From positions 368,053,501 through 368,117,500 of the forward strand of contig CM057451.1 in NCBI GenBank assembly GCA_016271365.2: a stretch of DNA of 64,000 nt. Direction: 5' to 3'. Source of the DNA: Neoceratodus forsteri. Taxonomy: Eukaryota; Chordata; Ceratodontiformes; Ceratodontidae. Positions within the stretch are counted from its first letter, which is position 1. Each line of letters opens with the position of its first letter. The translations under genes and the position numbers were made by a program. The notes under the pieces are model-generated. The model searched no databases and was not told where the DNA came from. It saw only the letters and a program-made list of their open reading frames with translations. Shown in pieces: positions 44,300 to 53,489 of this stretch.

Positions 44300-44820
44300 C
44301 GCGACCCCTGTCCAAAACAGAGCGAGAGGAGGAGTTAGTGCTGCGGGCGCCCTCGGTCACTGGAGCTGGATTCTGGAATCCCTCCCCAATGCGACCGTTT
44401 CCCTGCCGCTTTCCTTTGGCCTGGACACCAGCCCTGTAGCTGCTAGGGAGCCTGACACCTGCTACCGAGACTCGGAATACCAAGTACGGGGTTTCTTTAG
44501 CCCTGTGTTGCCACAGCCGCCGCTGCTGCTACTTCTTCATCCAGAACGCCACAGAAGCTCCCGTCAGCTGCGAGGACCACCGCGCAGTTCTTCTGTGTCA
44601 GCGCTCGGTAACGGTCACCTCTACTCCGGAACTCCAGCACGCAAGCAAATGTACCCGTCCGGAACGAAATGTCTGTATCACAGTTGCGTAATTCGGTAAG
44701 CTAACCATAGAAAGTTCTATGCACCTAACAAACATGGCGGTCTTATGCTGGCTGCTGATTGGCGGAATGTTGAAAGTCGGAGGTTGGATGTCATGTTGAC
44801 GTTTCTACGTGAGTGGAAAA
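44300..44820. promoter_or_regulatory. CpG-island-like promoter block
   Basis: CG dinucleotides are frequent here (for example GCGACCGTTTCCCTGCCGC, CAGCCGCCGCTGC, GCGCTCGGTAACGG), unlike the flanks. TGATTGGCGG at 44755-44764 is an inverted CCAAT box. AACATGGCGGTCTT at 44731-44744 is YY1-like. Good splice donors on plus follow: ATTCG|GTAAGC at 44695/44696 and CTAC|GTGAGT at 44808/44809. Together these look like a TATA-less housekeeping-type promoter with transcription to the right. A divergent minus-strand transcript is possible. The gene body would lie outside recognisable sequence or beyond the window's TE-rich part. Confidence 0.5.
44505..44695 (+). other. Candidate first exon with ATG and splice donor
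   Basis: Within the CpG block, GAACGAAATGTCTGT gives an ATG at 44669 followed by nine codons (MSVSQLRNS) that end exactly at the donor ATTCG|GTAAGC. This is a phase-0 exon end. The upstream part of the same frame is also open but proline- and leucine-rich. I do not recognise the N-terminus and see no certain second exon, so the gene is unnamed. Confidence 0.3.
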
Positions 44821-45009
44821 GCTTTACTGCGGTGTGCATATTGTTTTTCAGGTTAGCTTTCCATCAACTGTCTATTTGCTGCGGCTATTCTTAGGTAGGA
44901 AAACGTACTTTTTAGTTTGGAACTATTGTAGAGTAATACTTGAACTGTATTTTTATAGACATAAAACAGTTTTGCATCCGAGGTATCATTTGTTCCCTCC
45001 GTGACCTAG

Positions 45010-45620
45010 GGTTGCCACATTTTAAGAAGCCCAAAGTGGGACATTTCTTACTGAAGCATGATTTTTTTGCAGGACTGTAGGTAACCTCGATCAGTGCAAC
45101 AGACTTGTTTTCTTTATTTAATCAGAATTACGGTTAAATATTGTAGCTTCTTGTTTTGTTTCTTATAATTTTAATGTACAGTATTTTAGTTACGGTATTA
45201 TAATTTGCTGCATCATTTAGTGGAAAGTTAGAAAATATGTTTTCTACTATAAAGTCAGGACGTGTAGTATTTTTCATTTTTTTTTTTGCAGGACACAGCT
45301 GTCCAAATCAGGACTGTCCTGTCTGTGACCACGATGTACAGTAAGAAACCGTACGTTCAGAAATACTTGCGCCTTTGGGGAAAACACTGCGAAGTGTCAC
45401 ATAAATGTGCTTTCGGATATTGTTTCAGCTCTTGCGCCTTCCGGGGAAGAAATTGCAAAGTATCACGTACAATCCCCCCGCCCGTAATTTGTTGTTGTGA
45501 ACAGTCTTAATTCCGTGGTCTGACTCTTCTCTTCTGAAATTTTGACTCAAAAGCACATGCGTGAGTGGCTTGGGGGCGGGGGCAATGCTTTTGTGTGTGT
45601 GGGGGAGTTATCATTTTATA
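45010..45620. other. Non-coding with two acceptor-like sites
   Basis: CTAGGGTTGCCACATTTTAA at 45006-45025 is like the outer end of some hAT-type DNA transposons. Two polypyrimidine-CAG sites (about 45072 and 45291, TTTTTTTGCAG|GACACAGC) look like 3' splice sites. The frame after the second (to 45510) is cysteine-rich and unrecognised. Either an exon of the gene starting at the CpG block or an old DNA transposon; not resolved. Confidence 0.3.
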
Positions 45621-46073
45621 TGTAATCCCTAGGTGGCGGTACCCCAAGGGCTACTACCCCTGCCTGCTTGGCTACTAGCAGGTGAAGGGGCCTGAGTTGT
45701 AAAACGGGTGCCTCCACCCAGAGGTCAGGGTTGGTAGTGGTCAAACTAGCCTGGGCACAGCCTTCTGGGACACTGTTCCCCCGTTTACTGCTAGTGGCCC
45801 ACACAATAATTACTTCCACGATACCCCGATGTGCTTGGCCAGTACCCACACAGTTTACATTTACCACCAGGGCCTGTTTCTCCAGGTTCGACCCTGAGGA
45901 CCCCCTGTAAAACAAGGTTAGACAGAACAAATGACAACAGTACAATACTTAGAGCACAAACTAGAATCACAGTCTGGTTGAACTGCAGAAAAAAGTAGAT
46001 CTGGTTTGTTCAGGGGGATGTGAACAAGGGAGAGAGAAATCAGGTGAATTAGCTTAATTATCCTGTCAATCAG
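45621..46073. other. Leader of the tandem-repeat region
   Basis: Moderately GC-rich and non-coding as far as I can see. It precedes the 66-bp repeats and may be part of the same 5' region. Confidence 0.35.
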
Positions 46074-46271
46074 CTGGTGGTCGCGAGGGCCATCGTGGGT
46101 CCTGCCCTCTCCCCATACCGCATCGGCGCCGAATTTCAGCTGGTGGTCGCGAGGGCCATTGTGGGTCCTGCCCTCTCCCCATACCGCATCGGCGCCGAAT
46201 TTCAGCTGGTGGTCGCGAGGGCCATCGTGGGTCCTGCCCTCCCTCCATACCGCATCGGAGCCGAATTTCAG
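46074..46271. repeat. 66-bp tandem repeat, three units
   Basis: Units at 46074-46139, 46140-46205 and 46206-46271, nearly identical, each starting CTGGTGGTCGCGAGGGCCAT and ending GCCGAATTTCAG. 66 is a multiple of three, so several frames stay open through all units: plus ARAIVGPALSPYRIGAEFQ, minus LKFGADAVWGEGRTHDGPRD. Single diverged units recur at 46492-46555 and 47218-47287. Several unit edges look like splice sites (TGCTCCACAG before, TTTCAG|GTATGA after). Confidence 0.88.
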
Positions 46272-46287
46272 GTATGACGCCACGGCA

Positions 46288-46625
46288 ACACTGCAGTATC
46301 TTACCCAGCAAATGCGATTTAAAAAAAAAAAAAAAAAAAATGTTTTAGCTGGGTTTAAGACCTCAATCCGAATTTAGCTGTTACCTGATGTTAATCACAG
46401 TTGCTGAAAATTACAAATGTTGTTGGGCCTAGCCCCTCTTCCTCCCTACCTGATATAACCCGTCTGTTTTTCTCTGCTTGCTCCACAGCCGGTGATCGCG
46501 AGGGCCATCGTGGGTCCTGCCCTCCCCCCATACTGCATTGGAGCCGAATTTCAGGTACAATGCCACGGCAAGGTTTTCAGCACCCGCTTTGAATCTCAGC
46601 TGCGTTTGAACAAAGGGCTTGAACT
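46288..46625. repeat. Duplicated block, copy 1
   Basis: Starts CAACACTGCAGTATCTTACC, has an A-run (46320-46340), then TGTTTTAGCTGGGTTTAAGA, and ends with a 66-bp-type unit and GAATCTCAGCTGCGTTTG. It recurs at 47025-47340 with a few per cent divergence by eye; the distance between copies is about 740 bp. Confidence 0.8.
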
Positions 46626-46821
46626 TTAAGTGCCAACTTTAAAGTCCCAGTCGGCAGAGCACTGGAGATAGTTTTTTTCCCCAGATGTCTCCACTATTGT
46701 GAAGCATCTGTCCCCCTCTGACTGGGGTGCTTTAATTAGTCTACTGAACTTACAGGATTTCTAACCATTTTTGCAGTTTGCCTTAATCGGGACTTCTGCC
46801 TGCAAACTGCATCCAGAACCA

Positions 46822-47026
46822 GATTAATTTAGCCAGGGCATGAGGAGTCTAAGTAAGATTGCACTCCGATTATTTAGCCATGGTTCCACTCTGTAAGTTC
46901 TATTAATTAACTTTGTAGTGCATTCTATGCCCACTGATTAATTTAGCCAGGGCATGAGGTGTGTAATTAATGCTGCACTCTGATTATTTACCAGGGCTCC
47001 ACTCTGTACGTTTTGTTAATTAACAC
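46822..47026. repeat. 114-bp tandem duplication
   Basis: GATTAATTTAGCCAGGGCAT at 46822 recurs at 46936, each followed by a TGCACTC(C/T)GATTATTTA stretch and CCACTCTGTA. It lies between the two copies of the larger duplicated block. Confidence 0.75.
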
Positions 47027-47340
47027 TGCAGTATCTTACCCAGCAAATGCGATTTAAAAAAAAAAAAAAAAATGTTTTAGCTGGGCTTAAGACCTTCATC
47101 TGAATTTAGCTGTTACCTGATGTTAATCACAGTTGCTGAAAATTACAAATGCCGTTGGGCCTAGCCCCCATCCTCCCTACCTGATATAACCCGTCCGTTT
47201 TTCTCTGCCTGCTCCACAGCTGGTGGTCACGAGGACCATCGTGGGTCCTGCCCTCCCCCCATGCCCACGCGCCGGGCGAATTTCAGATGCAAGCCATGGC
47301 AAGGGTTTTCAGCGCCGCTGAATCTCAGCTGCGTTTGTGT
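47025..47340. repeat. Duplicated block, copy 2
   Basis: Second copy of 46288-46625: ACACTGCAGTATCTTACCCA, A-run, TGTTTTAGCTGGGCTTAAGA, then a diverged 66-bp unit (CTGGTGGTCACGAGGACCAT) and CTCAGCTGCGTTTG. It leads to the 64-bp repeat and the LINE. Confidence 0.8.
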
Positions 47341-47349
47341 CCCCGCCAC

Positions 47350-47477
47350 CCCCACCACCACCACCCTTGGTCGGCTCAGTAGTATATAGGCTGAGTCACG
47401 TGATATTAGAAACCACCCCCACCACCACCCTTGGTCGGCTCAGTAGTATTTAGGCTGAGTCGCATGATATTAGAAAC
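47350..47477. repeat. 64-bp tandem repeat, two units, with E-box
   Basis: CCCTTGGTCGGCTCAGTAGT at 47364 and again at 47428, each followed by TAGGCTGAGTC and GATATTAGAAA. The first unit contains GTCACGTGAT, an E-box/CLEAR-like site; the second has GTCGCATGAT. A likely promoter-proximal repeat of the LINE that follows. Confidence 0.75.
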
Positions 47478-47877
47478 AAATCAGCCTACTTTCTCCTTAG
47501 CAGTTTATACTGTCTCTCCACTGTGGCCGCCCTGTTAGCATCCTTGCTGAATAAGACCCAGCAACCCAACATGCTGCCTCTATCTCTAGGTGTATTGTGC
47601 CCACTAACCCCCCCAGCATTCCCCACTTCTGCCACCTACCCCGAAGCTCAGATCAACCCCCAGACATGCTGCACATGGGCAACTACGCCAAACCACCACT
47701 TTTCCACCACCACTGGCCATTCCCTACACGCCACAATAATTAACTGGGACATAGGGGCTCTCATCCTGCCTCCCTGTTTTCACTCAGGGCTGTCAACCTT
47801 ACACTTCCCTCCCAGAAGCAATGCTGCACCGTCCACCCAGCAGCCTTCACCGCTCCGAAGATTGAAATGGGCAATGC

Positions 47878-47937
47878 ATGCAGCTAATAACTCTTTTGCT
47901 ACTCCTAGCTGGAGATGTCAAGCTAAACCCTGGGCCA
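47878..47937 (+). other. 2A-like peptide at the start of the Rex1-like protein
   Basis: The first ATG after an in-frame stop (47863) gives MQLITLLLLLAGDVKLNPGP. The end GDVKLNPGP fits the 2A consensus D(V/I)ExNPGP with K in place of E. The leucine run before it is also signal-peptide-like. 2A-like N-termini are known from some APE-type LINEs. Confidence 0.7.
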
Positions 47938-48735
47938 ACCACCCCCTTCTCCCCAGCATTCAGATTACCTTCTGGCCTCAAAATAATGCACCTTAACATA
48001 TGCAGCATCCTGAATAAACTAACCTCGCTCCAACCAAGTGTCCTTTCCCTGCGTCCCGATATTTTAATTATCACCGAAACCTGGCTGAAACCCCATAACT
48101 TGGATGCTGAACTATCAATCCCTGGCTACTCCATCACTCGTCATGACCACCCTGGGGAAAAAAAAGGTGATGGCATTGCGATGTACATCTCCTCCAAGAT
48201 ACAGTTCACCCCTGTCCTCTCTCTGCCCACAAAGTCCCTAGACTCCCTTCTGATCAAAATCTCATTGCCACACTCCATTCCACTATATATAGCTGGGTCC
48301 TGTTGTCCCCCGGACACCCCCCTGCAAGCCATCCTTGACCACCTTAGCACCTTAAAATCACTCGCTTCTGGGGGTGAGTTACACATCCTTGGGGACTTCG
48401 GTTTTAACTGGCTTTCCAATGCCAGCTCTAAGCTTCCCAGCCAAGTGAATGCTGTAAATCTGTCCCAAAAAATAACAGACCCAACTTGCCTAAATCATAA
48501 GTCACAGAAACACTCCCTCCTGGACTGGGCCCTTACCACACACCCCCATCGGATCCTAGAAGCTGGACTCCTGCCAGACTCTCTAAGTGATCACCACATG
48601 ATATATGTAGTGAGGAAAATATTCAGGCTCTGGGTGCCTCCCCCGCGTGCACTACTCACTAGGTCATACAAATCACTTGACCTCACTGCACTCCTACACG
48701 ACCTGGTGAATACTGATTGGTCTTGCATCCCATGA
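47878..48735 (+). pseudogene. Rex1-like endonuclease (285-residue open frame)
   Basis: After the 2A-like start the endonuclease runs LKIMHLNICSILNKLTSLQP, LRPDILIITETWLKPHNLDA (catalytic E of TETW), GYSITRHDHP, GDGIAMYISS and LYIAGSCCPPDTPLQ. Then GGELHILGDFGFNWLSNASS: the usual GDFN reads GDFG. SLLDWALTTHP and SDHHMIYVV (catalytic SDHH) follow near residue 240. A stop follows SCIP at 48735. The reading frame is intact from start to the end of the domain, but the altered GDFN suggests the copy is no longer active. Confidence 0.8.
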
Positions 48736-49269
48736 GCATCCTCCATCGACTCGGACCTGGAACTGTTCAAGTCCAAATTCCTCGCAGCCTGGGACTTCCA
48801 TGCACCACTCCGGAGGACTAGAGTAAGAGGTGCCCACCTACCGTGGGTCACCGCAAACATCATAGATCAATTCCACACCAGGTACAAGGCTTGGAAAACG
48901 TATAAGGCAACTGGTACCCAGGCAGCACTCCAACTCTTCCGCCAACTTCGTAATTCCTGCACTAGGATTACACGCCAGACCAAACCCAACAATTTCAAGG
49001 CCTCCTTCCACACAAATCTAACCCACCCTGCGAAATTCTGGAAAACACTTAAGTCTCTACTCTCCCCACCCAGCCAGCCAGCCACCCCTTCTCTAAACAT
49101 AGCAGGTTCCATTGTCACTGATTTAGGTGAAGTGGCCTCAGCTTTTAACACACTCTTCACAAGCTGTGCATCCTCTCTCCTATCTTCTACCCCGCACCTT
49201 CCCACGAGCCCACCCACCCTCATTCCACCTACCCCCCATCAGACAGCTTCTCATTCTGTCGGATCACCC

Positions 49270-50854
49270 AGTCAGAAGTGCTAAAAGCCCTGCGGGCTCT
49301 CAAACCTGCCAAAGGTAAATGCCCCTCAGGTATGGACTACAAAATGCTGTACCTATCTGCCGCTGCCATCGCCTCCCCTCTGACCGCCCTCTTCAATCTC
49401 TCTTTCTAGTTGGCAGCAGTTCCATCTGAATGGAAGCATGTCGTAGTCATCCCTCTCCCCAAAGGAGGCGACCCCTCCTCGCCGAGCAGCTACCGCCCTA
49501 TCTCCCTGTTCCCTGTTCTAACCAAAGTTCAGGAGTAACTTGTCCTCTCCCAACTAACCTCTTTTCTCGATTCTTCTTCTTCCTTCTTCTCACACTACCA
49601 ATCTGGATTTCGGAAATCACACTTTACCATTACTTCCCTGTTAAGGCTCATAGATGACATCCTTACCAGCACAGATAATGGGCACACCACCTCAGCTATC
49701 TTTATTGACCTAGCAAAGGCTTTCAACACTGTCTCCCACCCCCTTCTGCTATCTAAACTCTCCCTCGCCGGCCTCTCTGGATCTGCCTCCAGCTGGTTCT
49801 GCTCCTACCTGACAGGCAGGTCACAAGTAGTAAGAATTGGCCCCCACACTTCTGTCCCCCTTCCTGTCACTTCCGAAGTCCCCCAAGGCTCGGTCCTTGG
49901 CCTGTTACTCTTCTCTATTTTTCGAAATGATCTGCCCTCAGCATGCCAGCACACTTCCATACACCTGTGTACGGACGACACAGTACTGTATGCAACAGGT
50001 CCTACCCCAAGCGAAGTGGTCTCTAGGCTCCAGCAAGACTTCAGTGCTATTCAGCTCTGGCTCCGCTGAAACCAGCTATTTCTCAACCCAAAGAAAACTG
50101 TCTCTCTAACTTTCGGCTCGAGGCAGAGACTCGCCTGACTCCCCTCCACCCCAACTTTCCATACCATCGACGTGACCCCTTTGGAGACCTGCACCTCTTT
50201 CAGATACCTCGGGGTCTGGCTTATCCAGTACCTCGACTTCTCAGACCACATCGACGCAATCCACAATAAGCTGCTTCCCAAATTGTGCGCCCTATACCAG
50301 AACTGTGGCTGCATCCCTCTACCAACCAGCAAAGCAATCGTACGTAAAGTGATCCTTCCATTATTTGATTATGCAGATGTAGTATACAGCGCAGCTCCTA
50401 AAGCCTTCTTAGCCAGACTTGACCTTCTTTTCCACTCCTTCTGTCACTTTGCACTGGACTGCCCTCCCATGACCCATAACTGCGACCTCTACAGGTCTCT
50501 AGATCTACCATCACTCCAGGATCGGAGGCTGGCACACTGCGCAAGGTTCACAGCAAAATTCTGGACCCAGTCCCTACCCCCTACCTTGCAACCACCCTCA
50601 TAGCTCAACCACACCCCTCATACTCTCTCCGTTACTCTGACTCCTGGATTCTCATGGTCCCTCACATGTCCTTCGCTAAAGGACAGAATGCTTTCAAGTA
50701 CCATATGCCTAAAGCATGGAACTCCCTGGCTGGAGACATTAGACAATGTGGCAACCCCCAGAAGCTAAATTCCCTACTGAAGTCATACTTCTCCTGCTCG
50801 TGCACCCAGTCCTGCGGGATGGCCCAGTTAGTTCCAACTCTGCCCTTACCATGA
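49270..50854 (+). pseudogene. Rex1-like reverse transcriptase and C-terminus
   Basis: The RT begins near VLKALRALKPAKGKCPSGMD (about 49278). It has WKHVVVIPLPKGGDPSSPSS, YRPISLFPVL, YQSGFRKSHFTITSLLRLID, TSAIFIDLAKAFNTVSHPLL (first catalytic Asp kept), [20 protein letters not shown], and HLCTDDTVLYATGPTP at about 49965, where the family has YADD and this copy TDD. The open part 50172-50603 has FRYLGVWLIQYLDFSDHIDA, then LPLFDYADVVYSAA and LYRSLDLPSLQDRRLAHCAR. The C-terminus AFKYHMPKAWNSLAGDIRQC lies at 50690-50760. Stops at about 49409, 49536, 50068 and 50136 break it. Confidence 0.78.
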
Positions 50855-51155
50855 CCTGGTGCAAGTTAGTATATTCTGTTATTATTCTTGCTGCAGCTGC
50901 TGCAATTAGACTCCATGCAATACATACAATACTAAGTCTTCCCATGTATTATAACTGCACAGTGTCTGAACCTGGCATGATCTCTGTATTGCAAATAGTC
51001 TGTATTCCTGTGATCTCTGTATTGCAATTTGTCTGTACTTCCTGTGATAGTACTTGCTATATTCTCCCACCCCCTACCCCCAGGACGCATCTGGAATCGA
51101 ACATTGCACCGCTCAGCATGCCTTCCTGGTAAAACTTTTAAATAAATAAAATTAC

Positions 51156-52289
51156 ACAGTTGTTCATGTAGTAAGAGCCCCTACCACAGTCATACTCTCT
51201 GGGTACCCAGGTGGAAGGAAAGGTGGGCTAGTCAGGACCGTTGCCTGGGGTAGGCCGGCATTGCAGCTGGTTGGGGCCCTGAAATGGAAAAAAAAACACT
51301 TGCACAACACACTATTTGTAATCTGGAGCCAGATGACTCAGTTCAAGAAAGAAAAAGATAGCAAGACAATCAGGTGACACACTTTTGATTGAGCTGTATG
51401 TTGCAGGGAGCTACCCTGGTGGTTACTCACGATACCCAAGGCTGGACACAGGATGGATGAAAATTGAGACAGCAGATGGACTCTCTGGAGCACCAGGAGA
51501 AGCAGGGCCCACACAATTCGCTGAGGCATCGTTCTTGTTCAGGCATGGAGCAGGGGGCTGATCCCCAGGCCGGTCTCTCATCGATGGCTCTTCTCTGTGC
51601 AGCAAGGTAGGATGGCGGGGCCCTCGTAGCATGGCCCGGCCACATGGAGCTAATGGTGGATTCAGTCCGTTTGCACAGGAAACAACTTCCAGCTAACAGA
51701 ACACAGTTCGCAACTTGGGGAATTAGATCGCAACCCCCACTTGGTACACAGCACATTTATATGCCAGGGAAAACTTCCTGAACCAGGCACAGAACTCCCT
51801 GGTATCAATCGCTAAGTTCTCTGCACCACCCAGAAGTTTTTAAGGGAAACAGAATTTCTGGCAGGCCGATCGCATTCAGCAAAATCTTTGCTCTTTCACA
51901 GGTTGAGCCTGGTCACTCTCTGCTGGCTTCTTCAATCTCACAAACTTGGATTTAGTCTGAAATTACTTTCCTTCTCCCACTCAGGGTAGCAGGCAGACTT
52001 GAGGGCCTCAACTCAGGCCTTTCCACAGTTCTCCCACATGAACGGCTACTTGGACTCAACGAGCTGTGGCACTCTCAGCTTCCAATTTAGATCTGGCTTG
52101 CCAGCAGACAGCTCGGGGGATTTCCCTCAGATCCAAAAGGTTCGGTTGGTCAGTTCAGTGTCAGTCACAGTAAGAGCATCCCCTTCTGTTGCAAAAAGAC
52201 GCCAACAGTCCAGAACTACAAATCCCAAGCTTGTAATCCACACAGCTCCTTTCAGCAGGCTCCATTTTAGAGTCCCCAAGTACTGATTG
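51156..52289. other. Unassigned stretch between Rex1-like LINE and L1-B
   Basis: Mixed composition. No coding motif recognised on either strand. TAGTAAGAGCCCCTACCACA directly follows the LINE end. It could hold a solo LTR or SINE that I cannot name. Confidence 0.35.
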
Positions 52290-52439
52290 GTCCAATTCGG
52301 CAGTTCAGGACCAAAATGGTGGCGACAGACAGAAACCCCTCACTGCAGACTTCTGGTTCCGCCTCCCAGCTTGATGGCTGCATAGACAATCACCTCCGCC
52401 TCTCCCGCTAATCACTGAAATAAGAACAACCTCATAACT

Positions 52440-53486
52440 ATGAATAGGAGGGGAAACAAAGGGAGCAAGCCCCCAAGGGGACGGAGATTGGAGGAACCCC
52501 CAGTAGAGGACGAACAATCTGAATGAGACGCCACAGATACAGATGGCACACTGTCTAGGCCTGACGTGGCCTACCTGAAATCTAACAGCATTACACCAAA
52601 AACTCCAAAGAAACAAATTAAACTTGATACCATGTACAATGAGCTTTGTGCATTTTGGGCTGATATCAAGAAGCTATATGCGGAGATGCGCAGAGACATT
52701 ACTCAGCTCGAACAATGAGCAGATGACACAGAGCGGCAGATAACGGCAAATGAGAACTGCGTTGATGACATGGAGAACCTAGTTCAGCAAATACAGGAGC
52801 AACAGGAGTAACAGGCGGCCCGGCAAGAAAATGCTGAGAACCGGGTGCGCCATAAGAATATCTGTATCTATTGTATTGCAGAGGGAGAAGAGGGAACAAA
52901 TATCAAATAAATTTGTTGCTACATTGTTGCAGACCTCCTTAGGCCTTCCTCCCAATATTGTGCTTGATTTTGAAAGAGTTCACCGAGCCTTGGCCCCCAG
53001 GCCCACCTCCCACACGGCCAGTCCTTGATCCATCATAGCCCGATTTGGTAGTTACGCAGTTAAGGAGCAGATTCTCTTAATGGCATCACGTAAAAAAAGC
53101 AGACGTTCCACAGTCTGAGTTGCTGCTATGTAGATCATGACTATGCCCCTAAAACTATGAAGCTTCGGAAAGTCTACCTCCCTCTCCTGCCAGTTCTCAA
53201 AGCACAGGGGCTGAAATTCACCACGCCATACCCTGCTAAGCTGATTGTGCACCTACCATCGGGGAAGCAAGAATTATACAACTGCCAAGGAGGCCCAGAG
53301 ACCCTTCTTAAAGAGGGCGTGGTGTTCCCAGAGCGCCCACCAACAAATCAAAAGCCCCAGCCCCTGAGATGGCAGACACGGGAAGGGAAACAATGCAGAA
53401 GGGAAGAGAACAAAGGGCAAGACCAGGATCTGAAACAACGTTTGGCTGAATTTAGAAGAATGGAGAACAACAACCAGAATACCTGA
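52440..53486 (+). pseudogene. L1-B ORF1 protein, degraded
   Basis: Starts near MNRRGNKGSKPPRGRRLEEP (about 52440). It then has a coiled-coil-like stretch (KLDTMYNELCAFWADIKKLY, then MRRDITQLEQ, ITANENCVDDMENLVQQIQE) and the RRM start ENRVRHKNICIYCIAEGEEG. A decayed middle with FERVHRALAPRP near 52975 follows. The C-terminal domain is MKLRKVYLPLLPVLKAQGLK then FTTPYPAKLIVHLPSGKQEL, with the open frame 53157-53486 ending at a stop. Order and motifs match L1 ORF1p: trimerising coil, RRM, C-terminal domain. Several in-frame stops (for example after QLEQ and QEQQE). Confidence 0.7.
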
Positions 53487-53489
53487 AGG

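Larger units (their letters stand above)
47478..51155 (+). mobile_element. Rex1-like LINE
   Basis: A plus-strand LINE with an endonuclease (about 47878-48620), linker, reverse transcriptase (about 49270-50340) and C-terminal part to 50854. It ends with AATAAATAAAATTACACAG at about 51139-51157. Motifs such as FIDLAKAFNTVSHPLLLSKL and SVLGLLLFSIFRNDLPSA fit the Rex1/L2 part of the CR1 supergroup better than CR1 itself; the family name is inference. The repeats at 46074-47477 may be its 5' untranslated region. Confidence 0.75.

Noticed and set aside
45918..46311. Minus-strand repeat protein (LKFGADAVWGEGRTHDGPRD units) as a real gene
   Set aside because: Because the unit is 66 bp, frames on both strands stay open automatically. 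No start context, signal or known fold favours one frame. Reported as a repeat instead.
47523..47996. 157-residue open frame as a possible ORF1 of the Rex1-like LINE
   Set aside because: Proline/threonine/serine-rich with no zinc finger, coil or RRM, and it overlaps the 2A-like start in another frame. It may be non-coding leader.
51156..52289. Solo LTR between the Rex1-like LINE and L1-B
   Set aside because: I could not find TG...CA ends with a flanking duplication, nor a primer-binding site. Left unassigned.
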